Notes under the pieces: model-generated
Told to the model about the DNA's origin: nothing
Database searches by the model: none
What the model saw: the letters and a program-made list of their open reading frames with translations, nothing else
Origin: an uncultured Ruminococcus sp.
GTDB taxonomy: Bacteria; Bacillota; Clostridia; Oscillospirales; CAG-272
Length of the DNA: 37,769 nucleotides
Direction of reading: 5' to 3'
Assembly: GCA_902778145.1 (NCBI GenBank)
Contig: CACYWW010000014.1
Location: 1 to 37,769, forward strand
In this document: positions 1-7,828 of the stretch, piece by piece
Layout of the letters: each line of letters begins with the position of its first letter
How positions within the stretch are numbered: the first letter of the stretch is position 1
Translations under genes and position numbers: made by a program

Positions 1-76
1 CTCAGGACTTTCTTCCTAAGATCCGGCCGCCCGCTTCTCCGTTGGCCCTTATTCAGGTCCCCCGTTTCCCGAGCGC
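1..76 (-). other. 5' end of a structured transcript leaving the window to the left
   Basis: This stretch lies directly downstream of a strong leftward promoter at 111-83, and no ORF starts in it. The leftward RNA would fold a 7-bp hairpin at 20-1 (one G-U pair). Its segment at about 19-7 reads GGAAGAAAGTCC, which resembles the conserved GAGGAAAGTCC of bacterial RNase P RNA but carries two extra bases. About 60 nt from the predicted start to this motif would suit RNase P RNA. A structured mRNA leader is an equal alternative. The window ends before either can be decided. Confidence 0.25.
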
Positions 77-82
77 CTGACT

Positions 83-111
83 AATATATCACTTTTTTCC
101 CGATTTGTCAA
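83..111 (-). promoter_or_regulatory. Leftward sigma-A promoter
   Basis: On the minus strand TTGACA (111-106) is followed by a 17-bp spacer and TATATT (88-83). This is near-consensus and should drive an RNA starting at about position 76 that runs out of the window. It lies beyond the terminator of the SPOCS/LysM gene, so it belongs to the next transcription unit. Confidence 0.6.
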
Positions 112-169
112 CCCCTTTTTTCGCCTTTTTTTCAAATTCTTACACATTACCGTGTGTTTCCGATTTCGG

Positions 170-192
170 CAAAAAAAAGCAGCGCAGGCTGC
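170..192 (-). terminator. Rho-independent terminator of the sigK-SPOCS unit
   Basis: Read leftward, a short GC hairpin (arms 192-188 and 183-179, 4-nt loop) is followed by a run of eight T. It lies 17 bases past the stop codon of the SPOCS/LysM gene. Confidence 0.6.
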
Positions 193-208
193 CCCGCGCC
201 GCTCATAT

Positions 209-1681
209 TCACGGTATTATCCTGACGCTCTTCCCGTGGTCCCTGTTCGCCGCCTCAAGCGAGCTGACCGGGACTCCGTATCTTTTCGCCGTATCCCAGA
301 CGCTTTCCCCATCCGGTCGGCAGATCAGGAGCGAAGCGTTCCTTTTTTTCAGCGGCGTTTCCGAGATATTGAAGATCTTCACCGTCTGCACCGGCGTTTC
401 AGTTTCGCCGTATACCCCGACATACACCTCACAGTCGGAATACATTCTTCCGCCCTCCGTCCTCACCGACGGTATACCCGCTGCCACACAGATCCTGTTC
501 TCTTTTCCCTGCATATCGTACGGGATCACGCTCCTGAACTCAGTTTGTACCGTGCCGCTCTCGTACTCGCCGTTCTTTTCTTCTATTATATACATATTTA
601 TTATTCCCTCGCATATGCTCTGACCGTTCCCGTGCGTGACGGTAACTTTCTCGACCTCCGCCGTTGCCGCGACCGCTCGCGATAACGGGTCCGACGCCTC
701 TTCGTGCGAGACCGTGAAATGCGACGTGTACGGCAGCGACACATGGCGGAGCATGACGTCGGAATACACGGCGGACGACTCTTTTTCCGTTGAGTACATA
801 TCCCTTATATATTTCACGTTCTGCGGCGTGTCTATGAAATAATCCGCGGTGTAGGTAATATCGACCTCGACGGTACGCAGATCTCCCGATTTATCCGTTG
901 TGAGCGAGCAGCGGCAGTCGGTCAGCGTTACGGACGCACGGCAAAGCGAATCCGCAAAGAACGCGTCATCCTGCGTGACGTGTACGATGTCGACGCCGGA
1001 TCTGAACGAACTCGGGACTCCGTCCTCCGTCAGGTAGACGACGAGGACGTCGGCGCGGAAGCTGATCTCCGCGCTGCCGTCTGACGGTGTTACGGACGGG
1101 ATACCGGCGACAACGTAATACGATATCATCCTGTCCGGTTCCGGAAGACTTTCCGGGATATGCAGATCCTCGGCGTACGGAATATCGGTCTCTCTCGCTT
1201 CTCCCGCGGTATACGCGACAGCAGATACCTCGTCATACTGCAGCCCCTGATCCTGAACGCCTGTTATATAAGGCGCGATCTCCTCTCCGATATATGAGGT
1301 GTAATCAACCGGGATCCTGCATCTCACCGAGAATTTTCTCGGATTTGCAAGTCTTACCGACGTTTCCGATCTTCCGAAAACTATCTCGCATATGTCGGCC
1401 TTCTCGCCGTCTCTCAGTCTCGTCCTCGACGTCAGCTCCGACGTGTACGACGCTGAATGGAGCGCTCCGTCGTCACCCGAATACGTGATCGTAAACGACG
1501 CGACGCCCTCCGCCGACAGCGTCTGATCCTCTATATAGCTCCCCGTTTTTCTGAGCTCTGTCATAACGTGCACTATGCGTTTCACATCCGGGAGATCGTT
1601 CGGCAGTATGAAATCTCCGCCGGTCTCCGCCGACGAGGCGGTGCGCGCCGATACGCGCCAGTTTATAAATCCGCGATCCAT
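209..1681 (-). CDS. SPOCS (DUF3794)-LysM spore coat protein, SipL-like
   Basis: A 490-residue protein rich in beta-strand-like sequence, with a region matching the SPOCS/DUF3794 family of clostridial spore proteins and a C-terminal LysM-like segment (about residues 448-490, containing SVWDTAKRYGVPVSSLEAAN). SPOCS plus terminal LysM is the architecture of Clostridioides SipL, which binds SpoIVA and ties the coat to the forespore. The length is close to SipL (about 515 aa). The start has a good Shine-Dalgarno GGAGGT seven bases upstream. The gene follows sigK on the same strand after 50 bases and ends at a terminator, consistent with mother-cell expression. Other SPOCS-LysM paralogues exist, so equivalence to sipL is inferred. 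Confidence 0.75.
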   Translation of the reverse strand: MDRGFINWRVSARTASSAETGGDFILPNDLPDVKRIVHVMTELRKTGSYIEDQTLSAEGVASFTITYSGDDGALHSASYTSELTSRTRLRDGEKADICEIVFGRSETSVRLANPRKFSVRCRIPVDYTSYIGEEIAPYITGVQDQGLQYDEVSAVAYTAGEARETDIPYAEDLHIPESLPEPDRMISYYVVAGIPSVTPSDGSAEISFRADVLVVYLTEDGVPSSFRSGVDIVHVTQDDAFFADSLCRASVTLTDCRCSLTTDKSGDLRTVEVDITYTADYFIDTPQNVKYIRDMYSTEKESSAVYSDVMLRHVSLPYTSHFTVSHEEASDPLSRAVAATAEVEKVTVTHGNGQSICEGIINMYIIEEKNGEYESGTVQTEFRSVIPYDMQGKENRICVAAGIPSVRTEGGRMYSDCEVYVGVYGETETPVQTVKIFNISETPLKKRNASLLICRPDGESVWDTAKRYGVPVSSLEAANRDHGKSVRIIP

Positions 1682-1731
1682 TGTGATACCTCCGTTTTGT
1701 TTTATTTATATATATTCCTCTTTCGGTCGTA

Positions 1732-2424
1732 TTATTCATACCCGAGCTTTTTCATATGCGCTCTCAGCTTATCGAGCGCGGATCTTTCAAGTCTTGAAAC
1801 GTATGACCTTGAAATGCCGAGGACTGACGCCGTCTCAGCCTGAGTCATCGGCTCCGCGCCGTCAAGCCCGCAGCGGCATATGATTATTTTCTGTTCTCTT
1901 CCCGAAAGCCCGTTCATGACGTACCCCACGGCGCTCTCGGCGCGCGCCCGGAATTCCACCGTTTCGGTTATGTCGTCGTCATCTGAAATGATATCGCCGT
2001 ACGTCAGCGGGTTCCCGTCCTTATCCGTGTCTATCGTATCATTGACGGAGACCTCGTTTTGGAACTTCTTTGACGTCCTGAACTGCATCAGTATCTCGTT
2101 CTGAAGACACCTGCAGGCGTACGTCGCAAATCTCGTGCCGTTTTCCGGGTCGAACGTGTCCACGGCTTTTATGAGTCCTACGGTACCCGTTGAGATAAGC
2201 TCCTCCTGATCCTTGCCGGAGTAGTATTTTTTCACGATGTGAGCGACAAGGCGCAGATTGTGGCGTATCAGCTTCTGACGCGCCTCCCTGCTTCCGTTTT
2301 TCATCTGTCTGAAGCATTCCGTCTCCTCGGAAGCAGACAGCGGTGGAGGGAACGAGTCCGACTCCGAGACCTTCAGGAACAGATACATTGACCGCAGCAG
2401 CGCCGCGGCGAGACTTTCTATCAT
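1732..2424 (-). CDS. sigK: RNA polymerase sporulation sigma factor, SigK type
   Basis: A 230-residue sigma-70 family factor. Region 2 shows RHNLRLVAHIVKKYY, the DQEELISTGTVGLIKAVDTFD core-binding segment and FATYACRCLQNEILM. Region 4 has the helix-turn-helix QAETASVLGISRSYVSRLERSAL. The hydrophobic N-terminus (about residues 1-20, LAAALLRSMYLFLKV) followed by FPPPLS matches the pro-sequence of pro-SigK, which is cleaved before activity. In known sporulators SigK drives late mother-cell genes for coat and cortex. The ORF is continuous, unlike species where a skin element splits the gene. Start chosen at ATG 2424 with GAGGTGA just upstream. SigK rather than SigE is favoured by the short pro-segment and the FPxPLS junction. 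Confidence 0.88.
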   Translation of the reverse strand: MIESLAAALLRSMYLFLKVSESDSFPPPLSASEETECFRQMKNGSREARQKLIRHNLRLVAHIVKKYYSGKDQEELISTGTVGLIKAVDTFDPENGTRFATYACRCLQNEILMQFRTSKKFQNEVSVNDTIDTDKDGNPLTYGDIISDDDDITETVEFRARAESAVGYVMNGLSGREQKIIICRCGLDGAEPMTQAETASVLGISRSYVSRLERSALDKLRAHMKKLGYE

Positions 2425-2537
2425 TTTTCACCTCTTACCGGGAGTGTTTCATATTTTTTTACAGATTATTATTACGCAAAAAATACCGCCGTAGTAGTAT
2501 ATATATGACGAATAATAAGTGACGCGGGGGCAATGAG

Positions 2538-3434
2538 TTGAAATTTGCCGTTATTGATATAGGTTCAAATACCGCCAAGGCGGAAATATACGGATACAAG
2601 AACAAAAAACTGATCCTTCTCGAGAAATACGTCGAGCGCGATATGATAGCCGACCATAAGGATCTCGGTACGCTCGACGATGACGGCGTCTCGATCCTGA
2701 TAAATATTATGAACAAGTTCCGCCGTATATGCGAGAGATCCGGCGTAAGGATGATATTCCCGTATGCGACGCAAAGTCTCCGCGGGATCGATAACGCGGA
2801 CGACGTACGCGGCAGGATAAAGGACGCAACGGGTCTTCGTGTCACGATAATCTCCGGCGAGGACGAGGCGCGTCTCTGCTGCGAGGCGTTTTTATCCCTG
2901 TCAGGCGAGAATGACGGTTATCTGACCGATATGGGCGGAGGCTCCACGGAGATCAATCTGATAGATAACGGAAAGATACTGCGCTCGGTAAGTCTTCCGT
3001 TCGGCAGCAGATCCATCTGCCGCGAATTCGGCGTAGACATTGTGCCTGACCCGGATCAGGAAAGGCTCATCTGCGAAGCGGTCGACAGAAGGATAGAAGC
3101 CGCCGGATTCACACAGTCTGGCAAGGATATGTTCGCGTGCGGCGGCACTGTCTCCGGTATGTTCAAGTTGTACCGCGCGATCACCGGGAACAGCGTCGAA
3201 TGCGCGGAGGTAAAAGAGCTTTCGGATTTTTACGCGACGCTCAAAAACGACCGTGACAGCGCGGAGGAGACGGCGCGGATCCACACACCCGACAGATATG
3301 ACACCATATACGCGGGGATGCTTGCGCACCTCCGGCTCTGCACCGCGCTCGGCTGCAAGGTAATACATCACGCGAAGACGACGTGCAGGAGAGGATACGC
3401 TCAGCAACTGATAAACAACGGGATCATAAGATGA
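2538..3434 (+). CDS. Ppx/GppA phosphatase family protein
   Basis: A 298-residue member of the ASKHA fold exopolyphosphatase/guanosine pentaphosphatase family. Visible signatures are the phosphate-1 motif AVIDIGSNTAK at the N-terminus, the phosphate-2 motif TDMGGGSTEI (about residues 135-144) and the ACGGTVSGM adenosine-type motif near residue 200. About 300 residues corresponds to the short Ppx/GppA form without the C-terminal HD-like domain. It may hydrolyse polyphosphate or pppGpp, but substrate cannot be read from sequence. Translation starts at TTG 2538, because the nearby ATG at 2533 meets a stop after one codon. A GGGGG Shine-Dalgarno lies at 2526-2530. It is divergent from sigK and overlaps the next gene by 4 bases (ATGA). 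Confidence 0.85.
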   Translation: MKFAVIDIGSNTAKAEIYGYKNKKLILLEKYVERDMIADHKDLGTLDDDGVSILINIMNKFRRICERSGVRMIFPYATQSLRGIDNADDVRGRIKDATGLRVTIISGEDEARLCCEAFLSLSGENDGYLTDMGGGSTEINLIDNGKILRSVSLPFGSRSICREFGVDIVPDPDQERLICEAVDRRIEAAGFTQSGKDMFACGGTVSGMFKLYRAITGNSVECAEVKELSDFYATLKNDRDSAEETARIHTPDRYDTIYAGMLAHLRLCTALGCKVIHHAKTTCRRGYAQQLINNGIIR

Positions 3435-4099
3435 AAAAAATTATATTATATATTATAATTGCCGCGGAGCTTATTCTCTGCTCCTGCGGGAGGCTTTACA
3501 GCGCGCTCGGGATCGACAAAAAGGATTATTCAAAGGAAGCGGTGACGGCAACCATCATGGACGACGATCAGCTTATCGCCAGGCTTGCGCAGAGCGCCTG
3601 CATCGTCTGTTTCGGAGACAGCATAATAACGTTCGATTCATTCCGCGACCGCGCGGACGCATACGTGGACGTCGTTCTCAACTATCTTGCCGGAACGTTT
3701 TATTCGCGATACTCCGCTGACCGCGCCATGATGGATAAATTCAGCCGGGAGTATCCGGAGCTGCACGTAAACGCGCTTATACCGGTAAAGGATTACGAAA
3801 ACACTGTTTACACGTATTTCGGCGGCACACGGAAGGCGACGGTCAGATCGACCGCGATGTACACGTATCTTGACAGAATAGACGCCTTCATACTTGTCGG
3901 ACGCGCTCCGGATATAACGGCGGACTGCACCGTGCACGAAGCCGAGGAGACGGAAAACACGTACAGGCTGACTGTTACGTTTACAAAAAACAACGTATCG
4001 GCAGGCACGTATGACGTGATATTCCGTAAGCGGGAGGATGGAGACCCGTATATCTGGCGCCTTTCGGCTTCGTCCAAAAAGTACGGGACCGACGGCTGA
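3431..4099 (+). CDS. Predicted lipoprotein of unknown function
   Basis: Starting at ATG 3431 the product is 222 residues with a lipoprotein signal: MKK, a hydrophobic stretch (residues 4-16) and a cysteine-bearing box LILCSC giving Cys17 or Cys19 as the lipidated residue. The rest is soluble and not recognised. It contains an IVCFGDSII segment and a C-terminal strand-rich part ending DPYIWRLSASSK. The start overlaps the Ppx/GppA stop by ATGA, so the two are translationally coupled and probably form one operon that ends in the hairpins at 4189-4288. A longer reading from 3383 would hide the signal peptide and is disfavoured. Confidence 0.7.
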   Translation: MKKIILYIIIAAELILCSCGRLYSALGIDKKDYSKEAVTATIMDDDQLIARLAQSACIVCFGDSIITFDSFRDRADAYVDVVLNYLAGTFYSRYSADRAMMDKFSREYPELHVNALIPVKDYENTVYTYFGGTRKATVRSTAMYTYLDRIDAFILVGRAPDITADCTVHEAEETENTYRLTVTFTKNNVSAGTYDVIFRKREDGDPYIWRLSASSKKYGTDG

Positions 4100-4188
4100 T
4101 ACGGTCGGGCACAGAGTATATCGATAACTCCTTCGTCATGGCAGGATCCCCTCAAAGATCGAGGCAGACAAAGCCCCCCGAGGGAGCT

Positions 4189-4211
4189 GTCATACGGTTT
4201 TTCCGTATGAC
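4189..4211 (+). terminator. Hairpin downstream of the lipoprotein gene
   Basis: A perfect 9-bp stem (4189-4197 with 4203-4211) encloses five T. The 9-mer CCGAGGGAG flanks it as a direct repeat (4179-4187 and 4211-4219), followed by a T-rich stretch. It could terminate the Ppx-lipoprotein unit. Confidence 0.45.
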
Positions 4212-4261
4212 CGAGGGAGTTTTTCATACGACAGAGCCATCCGCGAAAAAAGCCGGATATA

Positions 4262-4288
4262 AAAAGCGGGCGCAGTTCGCCCGCTTTT
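4262..4288 (+). terminator. Second terminator-like hairpin
   Basis: An 11-bp perfect stem, AAAAGCGGGCG (4262-4272) with CGCCCGCTTTT (4278-4288), and a 5-nt loop. The A and T runs on both sides let it work in either direction. Its stem core is the same as in the hairpin at 4677-4722 beyond the integrase gene. Confidence 0.6.
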
Positions 4289-4340
4289 GTGTAAGGAGAA
4301 AAAGTGAAGCATTTTGCCCGACGGCAAAATGTGAAATAAC

Positions 4341-4663
4341 GGCTTCGGATCCCCCTGCCTGTCTTGCGTTACTTCGATCAGGGGGATTCGTCTCGGATTT
4401 TGCAAAGCAATTTGCAAAAATCTGTGCGTGCGTGCTTTGCAAAATCCTTCGGTCACCGCGGAAAACGGTCCACCGGACCGTTTTCTTTTTCGCGGCTTCG
4501 AATCCACCCGCCTGTCTTGCGTTACTTCGATCAGGGGGATTCGTCTCGGATTTTGCAAAGCAATTTGCGGTAATTTGTCCGTGCGTGCTTTGCAAAATCC
4601 TTCGGTCACCGCGGAAAACGGTCCACCGGACCGTTTTCTATTTCGCGGCTTCGAATCCCCCTG
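4341..4663. repeat. 153-bp tandem repeat, two full copies and a partial third
   Basis: GGCTTCG begins copies at 4341, 4494 and 4647, exactly 153 bases apart. The third copy stops after about 17 bases. Each full unit contains three inverted repeats. The first is a C-rich/G-rich pair around a 21-nt loop (4350-4357 with 4379-4386), intact only in copy 1. The second is a perfect 14-bp pair (4396-4409 with 4433-4446). The third is a perfect 11-bp hairpin with 3-nt loop followed by a T run (4461-4485), repeated at +153. The G-rich arm CAGGGGGATTCG (4379-4390, 4532-4543) and its inverse (4652-4663) match the T-arm of the tRNA-Arg at 32.7 kb. No gene is evident from 4100 to 4700; ORFs across it exist only because 153 is a multiple of three. 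Confidence 0.85.
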
Positions 4664-4676
4664 TATGAAGAAAAAA

Positions 4677-4722
4677 GCCAAATACAAAAGCGGGCGTTTT
4701 TACGCCCGCTTTTGTATTTGGC
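4677..4722. terminator. Bidirectional terminator overlapping the integrase stop
   Basis: A perfect 20-bp stem (4677-4696 with 4703-4722), 6-nt loop, with A-rich and T-rich shoulders. The last residues of the integrase (about GQIQKRA) and its stop codon are encoded inside the right arm and loop. It would end the leftward lysogeny transcript. Confidence 0.75.
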
Positions 4723-6223
4723 CTCCCGAAAAATCTATATCCGAACCCGTGAGGGTGTCGGGGATGGGGGCGGTTATTTCGTTGTTTTCGCCGGTAAAAT
4801 TCAGCGATATGAGGATCCGGTCATCGTAGACGATCACGCGGTTAACGAACGTATCGATCAAGCGCGAGCGATATGCCGGATCGTTCGGGTCGCCTCCTCT
4901 GAACGACGTTATGAAAAACACGATCTGTTCTTTGTTAATTCCCGGCGACTTCACGCTTTCGGCGGTGAGATCTATCTTGATAGACTCGGCCTCCGCCTCC
5001 AGCTCGCGGAGCCTTGCCGCGGTCGTTTCGGTGAATACGCCCGCCTCGATCGCTTTCATGATATTTGAGATCGCCGTCTCCGTGCGCTTCAGGTTATCCC
5101 GGAGCGCCGCCTCGGTGCTGTTGTCCTTCTCTTCGAGCTGGACGTCGACGCAGCGCTGCGCAAGACGGTCGACCGCCCGGTCGTCCGATATAAAGGCGGT
5201 TATGTACTCGACGACGGTCTTTTCGAGCCATTCCTTCAGCACGCTTTTCTTATCACACGCGTGATCTCTTTTGCGCTTTTTGCACGAATAATAATAGTGG
5301 CGTTCCCCGCTCTTCCCGGTCCCGCTGTCGCCGAACATAGGCGAACCGCACCGGCCGCAGAACACTCTCCCGGTGAGCAGATATTTGATCCCTTTGCGCT
5401 TCGGCGCGACAGGGGTCTTTTTGTTTTTCTCGATCATATCCTGCACCTTTTCAAACTGGCGGTCTTCGATGATCCGCGGCACGCCTCCGGGCACGGTCAC
5501 GTCCGCCCATGAGTATTCACCGATATAAAATCTGTTGCTTATAATCCGCTGAACGGACTGCACGGTAAAGCTGTTCCCGCGTGACGTTCTGAATCCCGCG
5601 GCGTTCAGATCACGCATTATATCCGCCGGAAGCTTCCCGCTCTCGTACAGGTCGAAGATCCTGCGTACGACCGGAGACGTCACCGGATCGATCACGAACC
5701 GCTTTTCCGCGTCAACCGAATACCCGAGAGGGACAGCCGAGCCGTTATATCTGCACTTATAAGCCGATTCGCGCATTCCGCGTATGACCTTGCCGTTCAG
5801 CTCCGCGCTGTAATACTCCGCGAGCCCTTCGAGCAGGCTTTCAAGGATGATCCCCTCCGGTCCCTCCGGGATCCGCTCTTTTGCCGACAGCAGCGTCACG
5901 CCGTTACGGCGCAAAATCGCCTTGTTAATCGCTATGTCTTCACGGTTGCGTCCGAAACGGTCGATCTTCCATACGATCACATAATCGAACGTACGCGCGG
6001 CGCTGTCCCGGAGCATCTTCTGAAAGTCCGCTCTGTTGTCGTTCGTGCCGGTCTTCGCACGGTCGATATACGTACCGACGACGCGCAGATTATTGTCGTC
6101 GGCATACGCCCGGCATTCCCGGAGCTGTCCCTCAATGGACTGCTCCGTCTGCCGTTCGGACGAATACCGGGCGTATATCACGGCGCGCACTTTTTCAGGC
6201 GCCTGTAAAACTTTTTTGCTCAT
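4700..6223 (-). CDS. Large serine recombinase (phage integrase)
   Basis: A 507-residue large serine integrase that would join attP to attB. The N-terminal resolvase domain (about 12-150) has YARYSSERQ with catalytic Ser21, the IDR-FGRN segment near residues 87-93 and the E-helix. The recombinase DNA-binding domain covers about 160-265. A zinc ribbon has Cys289, Cys292, Cys314 and Cys323, and a coiled-coil region spans about 350-415. Length is normal for the family. It is the last gene of the lysogeny operon, overlapping the exonuclease gene by ATGA at 6220-6223, and is read toward the prophage left end. Its stop lies inside a terminator hairpin, so the C-terminus may sit at or over an att site. 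Confidence 0.95.
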   Translation of the reverse strand: MSKKVLQAPEKVRAVIYARYSSERQTEQSIEGQLRECRAYADDNNLRVVGTYIDRAKTGTNDNRADFQKMLRDSAARTFDYVIVWKIDRFGRNREDIAINKAILRRNGVTLLSAKERIPEGPEGIILESLLEGLAEYYSAELNGKVIRGMRESAYKCRYNGSAVPLGYSVDAEKRFVIDPVTSPVVRRIFDLYESGKLPADIMRDLNAAGFRTSRGNSFTVQSVQRIISNRFYIGEYSWADVTVPGGVPRIIEDRQFEKVQDMIEKNKKTPVAPKRKGIKYLLTGRVFCGRCGSPMFGDSGTGKSGERHYYYSCKKRKRDHACDKKSVLKEWLEKTVVEYITAFISDDRAVDRLAQRCVDVQLEEKDNSTEAALRDNLKRTETAISNIMKAIEAGVFTETTAARLRELEAEAESIKIDLTAESVKSPGINKEQIVFFITSFRGGDPNDPAYRSRLIDTFVNRVIVYDDRILISLNFTGENNEITAPIPDTLTGSDIDFSGGQIQKRA

Positions 6224-7152
6224 TCTTCCAGCATCTCATAAAATGCGTTTTCCGTGATCACCTGAATATCGATCCCGGCAAGGACGTATTCCTCTGCTTT
6301 TTTCTGCTTCGTCGTTTTTCCGTTCTTCACGTTCACCGAATAGTCGGTATTTCCGAGTATCAGAAAATTCGTCTTTTTTGTGATGCCGTTGTCGCAGATC
6401 CCGCCGACGTTGACGACGAGCTGCGCGGCCTCGGCTCTCGTCATCTTGTCGAGCGCTCCGGTAAAAACACAGTGTTTTCCGTAAAGCGGGTGCGTTTCGT
6501 CAAATTCGGTCGTATCCGCAGTGATCGTCCGGAGATCAAGTCCCGGCAAATGCGGCTTTTTAAAACTCTTCACGAGATCCGCGACGGACCCGCTCGCGTT
6601 TATCCGCTTTTTCATCTCTTCGAAACAGCGGAACGTCGTCACACAATCGTCATACGCGCGGTGTTCTCTCGTCTGATCGACGCCGAGCGTGCCGGCGATA
6701 TCCTTCAAGCGGTGATGTTTAAGATCCGGAAGCAGCTTTCGCGCGATCCTCATAGTATCGACAAAGTCGTTACCGAACGGCTTACCGTACGCCCGGACGC
6801 TGTTCTCATATATAAAATTTACGTCAAAATTCACGTTATGGCCGACGACAAGATCGCCGTCGATGAACGAGATGAACGGTGAGAGGGCATCTTTTACCGC
6901 CGGCGCGCCCTTCAGATCGTCGTTTGTGATACCCGTCAGATTCTGTACGAAATCGTCGATCTTATAACCGGGATTCACCAGCGTCGTGAAGCTGTCAACA
7001 ACGGCGCCGCCTCTGATACGCAGCGCAGCGAGCTCGATTATATCGTCGTATTCCGGCGCGTAACCCGTTGCTTCAATGTCGATGACTGTATAATCGTCGC
7101 ACAGATCAATAATATTGTTTCCTTTTCCCGGTCTTGTAATCGTTTTTGCCAT
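6220..7152 (-). CDS. DEDDh 3'-5' exonuclease fused to a BRCT domain
   Basis: A 310-residue two-domain protein. Residues about 20-185 form a DnaQ/Pol III epsilon-type exonuclease with all acidic motifs: VIDIEATG (Asp25, Glu27), GHNVNFDVNF (Asp110) and HRAYDD (His164, Asp169), so catalysis is expected. Residues about 222-310 form a BRCT domain (GKHCVFTGALDKMTRAEAAQLV, GGI, TNFLILG) as in NAD-dependent DNA ligases and RFC1. The start has a strong GGAGG. It lies 12 bases after the repressor gene and overlaps the integrase by ATGA, so it is expressed in the lysogen. The role is unknown: DNA processing during integration or excision, or attack on superinfecting DNA, are both inference. Confidence 0.88.
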   Translation of the reverse strand: MAKTITRPGKGNNIIDLCDDYTVIDIEATGYAPEYDDIIELAALRIRGGAVVDSFTTLVNPGYKIDDFVQNLTGITNDDLKGAPAVKDALSPFISFIDGDLVVGHNVNFDVNFIYENSVRAYGKPFGNDFVDTMRIARKLLPDLKHHRLKDIAGTLGVDQTREHRAYDDCVTTFRCFEEMKKRINASGSVADLVKSFKKPHLPGLDLRTITADTTEFDETHPLYGKHCVFTGALDKMTRAEAAQLVVNVGGICDNGITKKTNFLILGNTDYSVNVKNGKTTKQKKAEEYVLAGIDIQVITENAFYEMLEE

Positions 7153-7164
7153 TTTCTGCCTCCG

Positions 7165-7773
7165 TTAAAATTTTTGCCTGTTCTCGATCACTTTTCCAAG
7201 GATAGTGACCGGAAGCTGTTCGATCTGTTTGTTTGTGAAAAACATCGGGGCGTAATTTGAATTGAACGGGATCAGCATGATGCCGTCGTCGGTGCGCTGG
7301 ATCTTTTTCAGCGTCGCCTCGTCACCGTTTACCATTACAACGCAGACGTCGCCGTTTTCGGCTGTCGGCTGACGCCTGACGATCACGACGTCGCCCGCGC
7401 AGATCCTCGGCTCCATACTGTCACCGGAGACGCGCAGCGCCATAAACTCACCGCTCGCGGCAAGCTCCGGCGTCAGCTCTTCGAAGTCGAGGATTTCCTC
7501 GACGGCCTCTACAGGAAGCCCGGCGTGTACGATACCGATAACGGGGATTTTTACTCCCTTGCCGGACACGTTAACCTCTCCGTTTTTCTCAGATATCAGA
7601 AAATCAACGGATACGCCCAAATAGTCGGCGAGCTTTTTAAGAGAATTATAGTTCGGCATTTTTCCGGATTTCCAGTTTGACGTCGATGAAGTGCTCAAGC
7701 CGAGTTCCGTGCACACCTTCGTTATGTTTGTGCCTTTGGCTTTGCATATTCGTTTCAAGCGTTCGTAAAACAT
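7165..7773 (-). CDS. LexA/CI-like phage repressor (HTH-XRE plus S24 peptidase)
   Basis: From ATG 7773 (AAAGGGGTG upstream) the protein has 202 residues. Residues 3-60 are an XRE helix-turn-helix (NITKVCTELGLSTSSTSNWKSG). Residues about 75-200 are the S24 self-cleavage domain with scissile Ala84-Gly85 (HAGLPVEA), nucleophile Ser119 (VSGDSMEP) and general base Lys156 (EATLKKI). This predicts RecA-stimulated autocleavage, so the prophage should be induced by DNA damage. First gene of the leftward operon. It probably binds the AACATC half-sites in the adjacent switch region. A ten-residue longer reading from 7803 lacks a good ribosome site. Confidence 0.93.
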   Translation of the reverse strand: MFYERLKRICKAKGTNITKVCTELGLSTSSTSNWKSGKMPNYNSLKKLADYLGVSVDFLISEKNGEVNVSGKGVKIPVIGIVHAGLPVEAVEEILDFEELTPELAASGEFMALRVSGDSMEPRICAGDVVIVRRQPTAENGDVCVVMVNGDEATLKKIQRTDDGIMLIPFNSNYAPMFFTNKQIEQLPVTILGKVIENRQKF

Positions 7774-7828
7774 AAAACACCCCTTTTTGTGCAAAACCGC
7801 CAAAAATCACTGTTGTTTTTTTACACTC

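Noticed and set aside
4341-4663. CRISPR array
   Set aside because: Only two full copies of a 153-base unit exist, with no short repeat-spacer alternation and no cas genes.
4494-4663. Partial second tRNA at the left prophage end
   Set aside because: Only the T-arm-like 12-mer matches. No acceptor stem, anticodon arm or CCA is present.
4138-4829. Overlapping ORFs with repeated peptides in the gap left of the integrase
   Set aside because: The repeat period of 153 is divisible by three, so frames stay open. The DNA is hairpins and terminators, and no ribosome site fits.
1732-6223. Prophage as a skin-like element that splits sigK
   Set aside because: sigK is uninterrupted from pro-sequence to region 4, and two host genes lie between it and the prophage.
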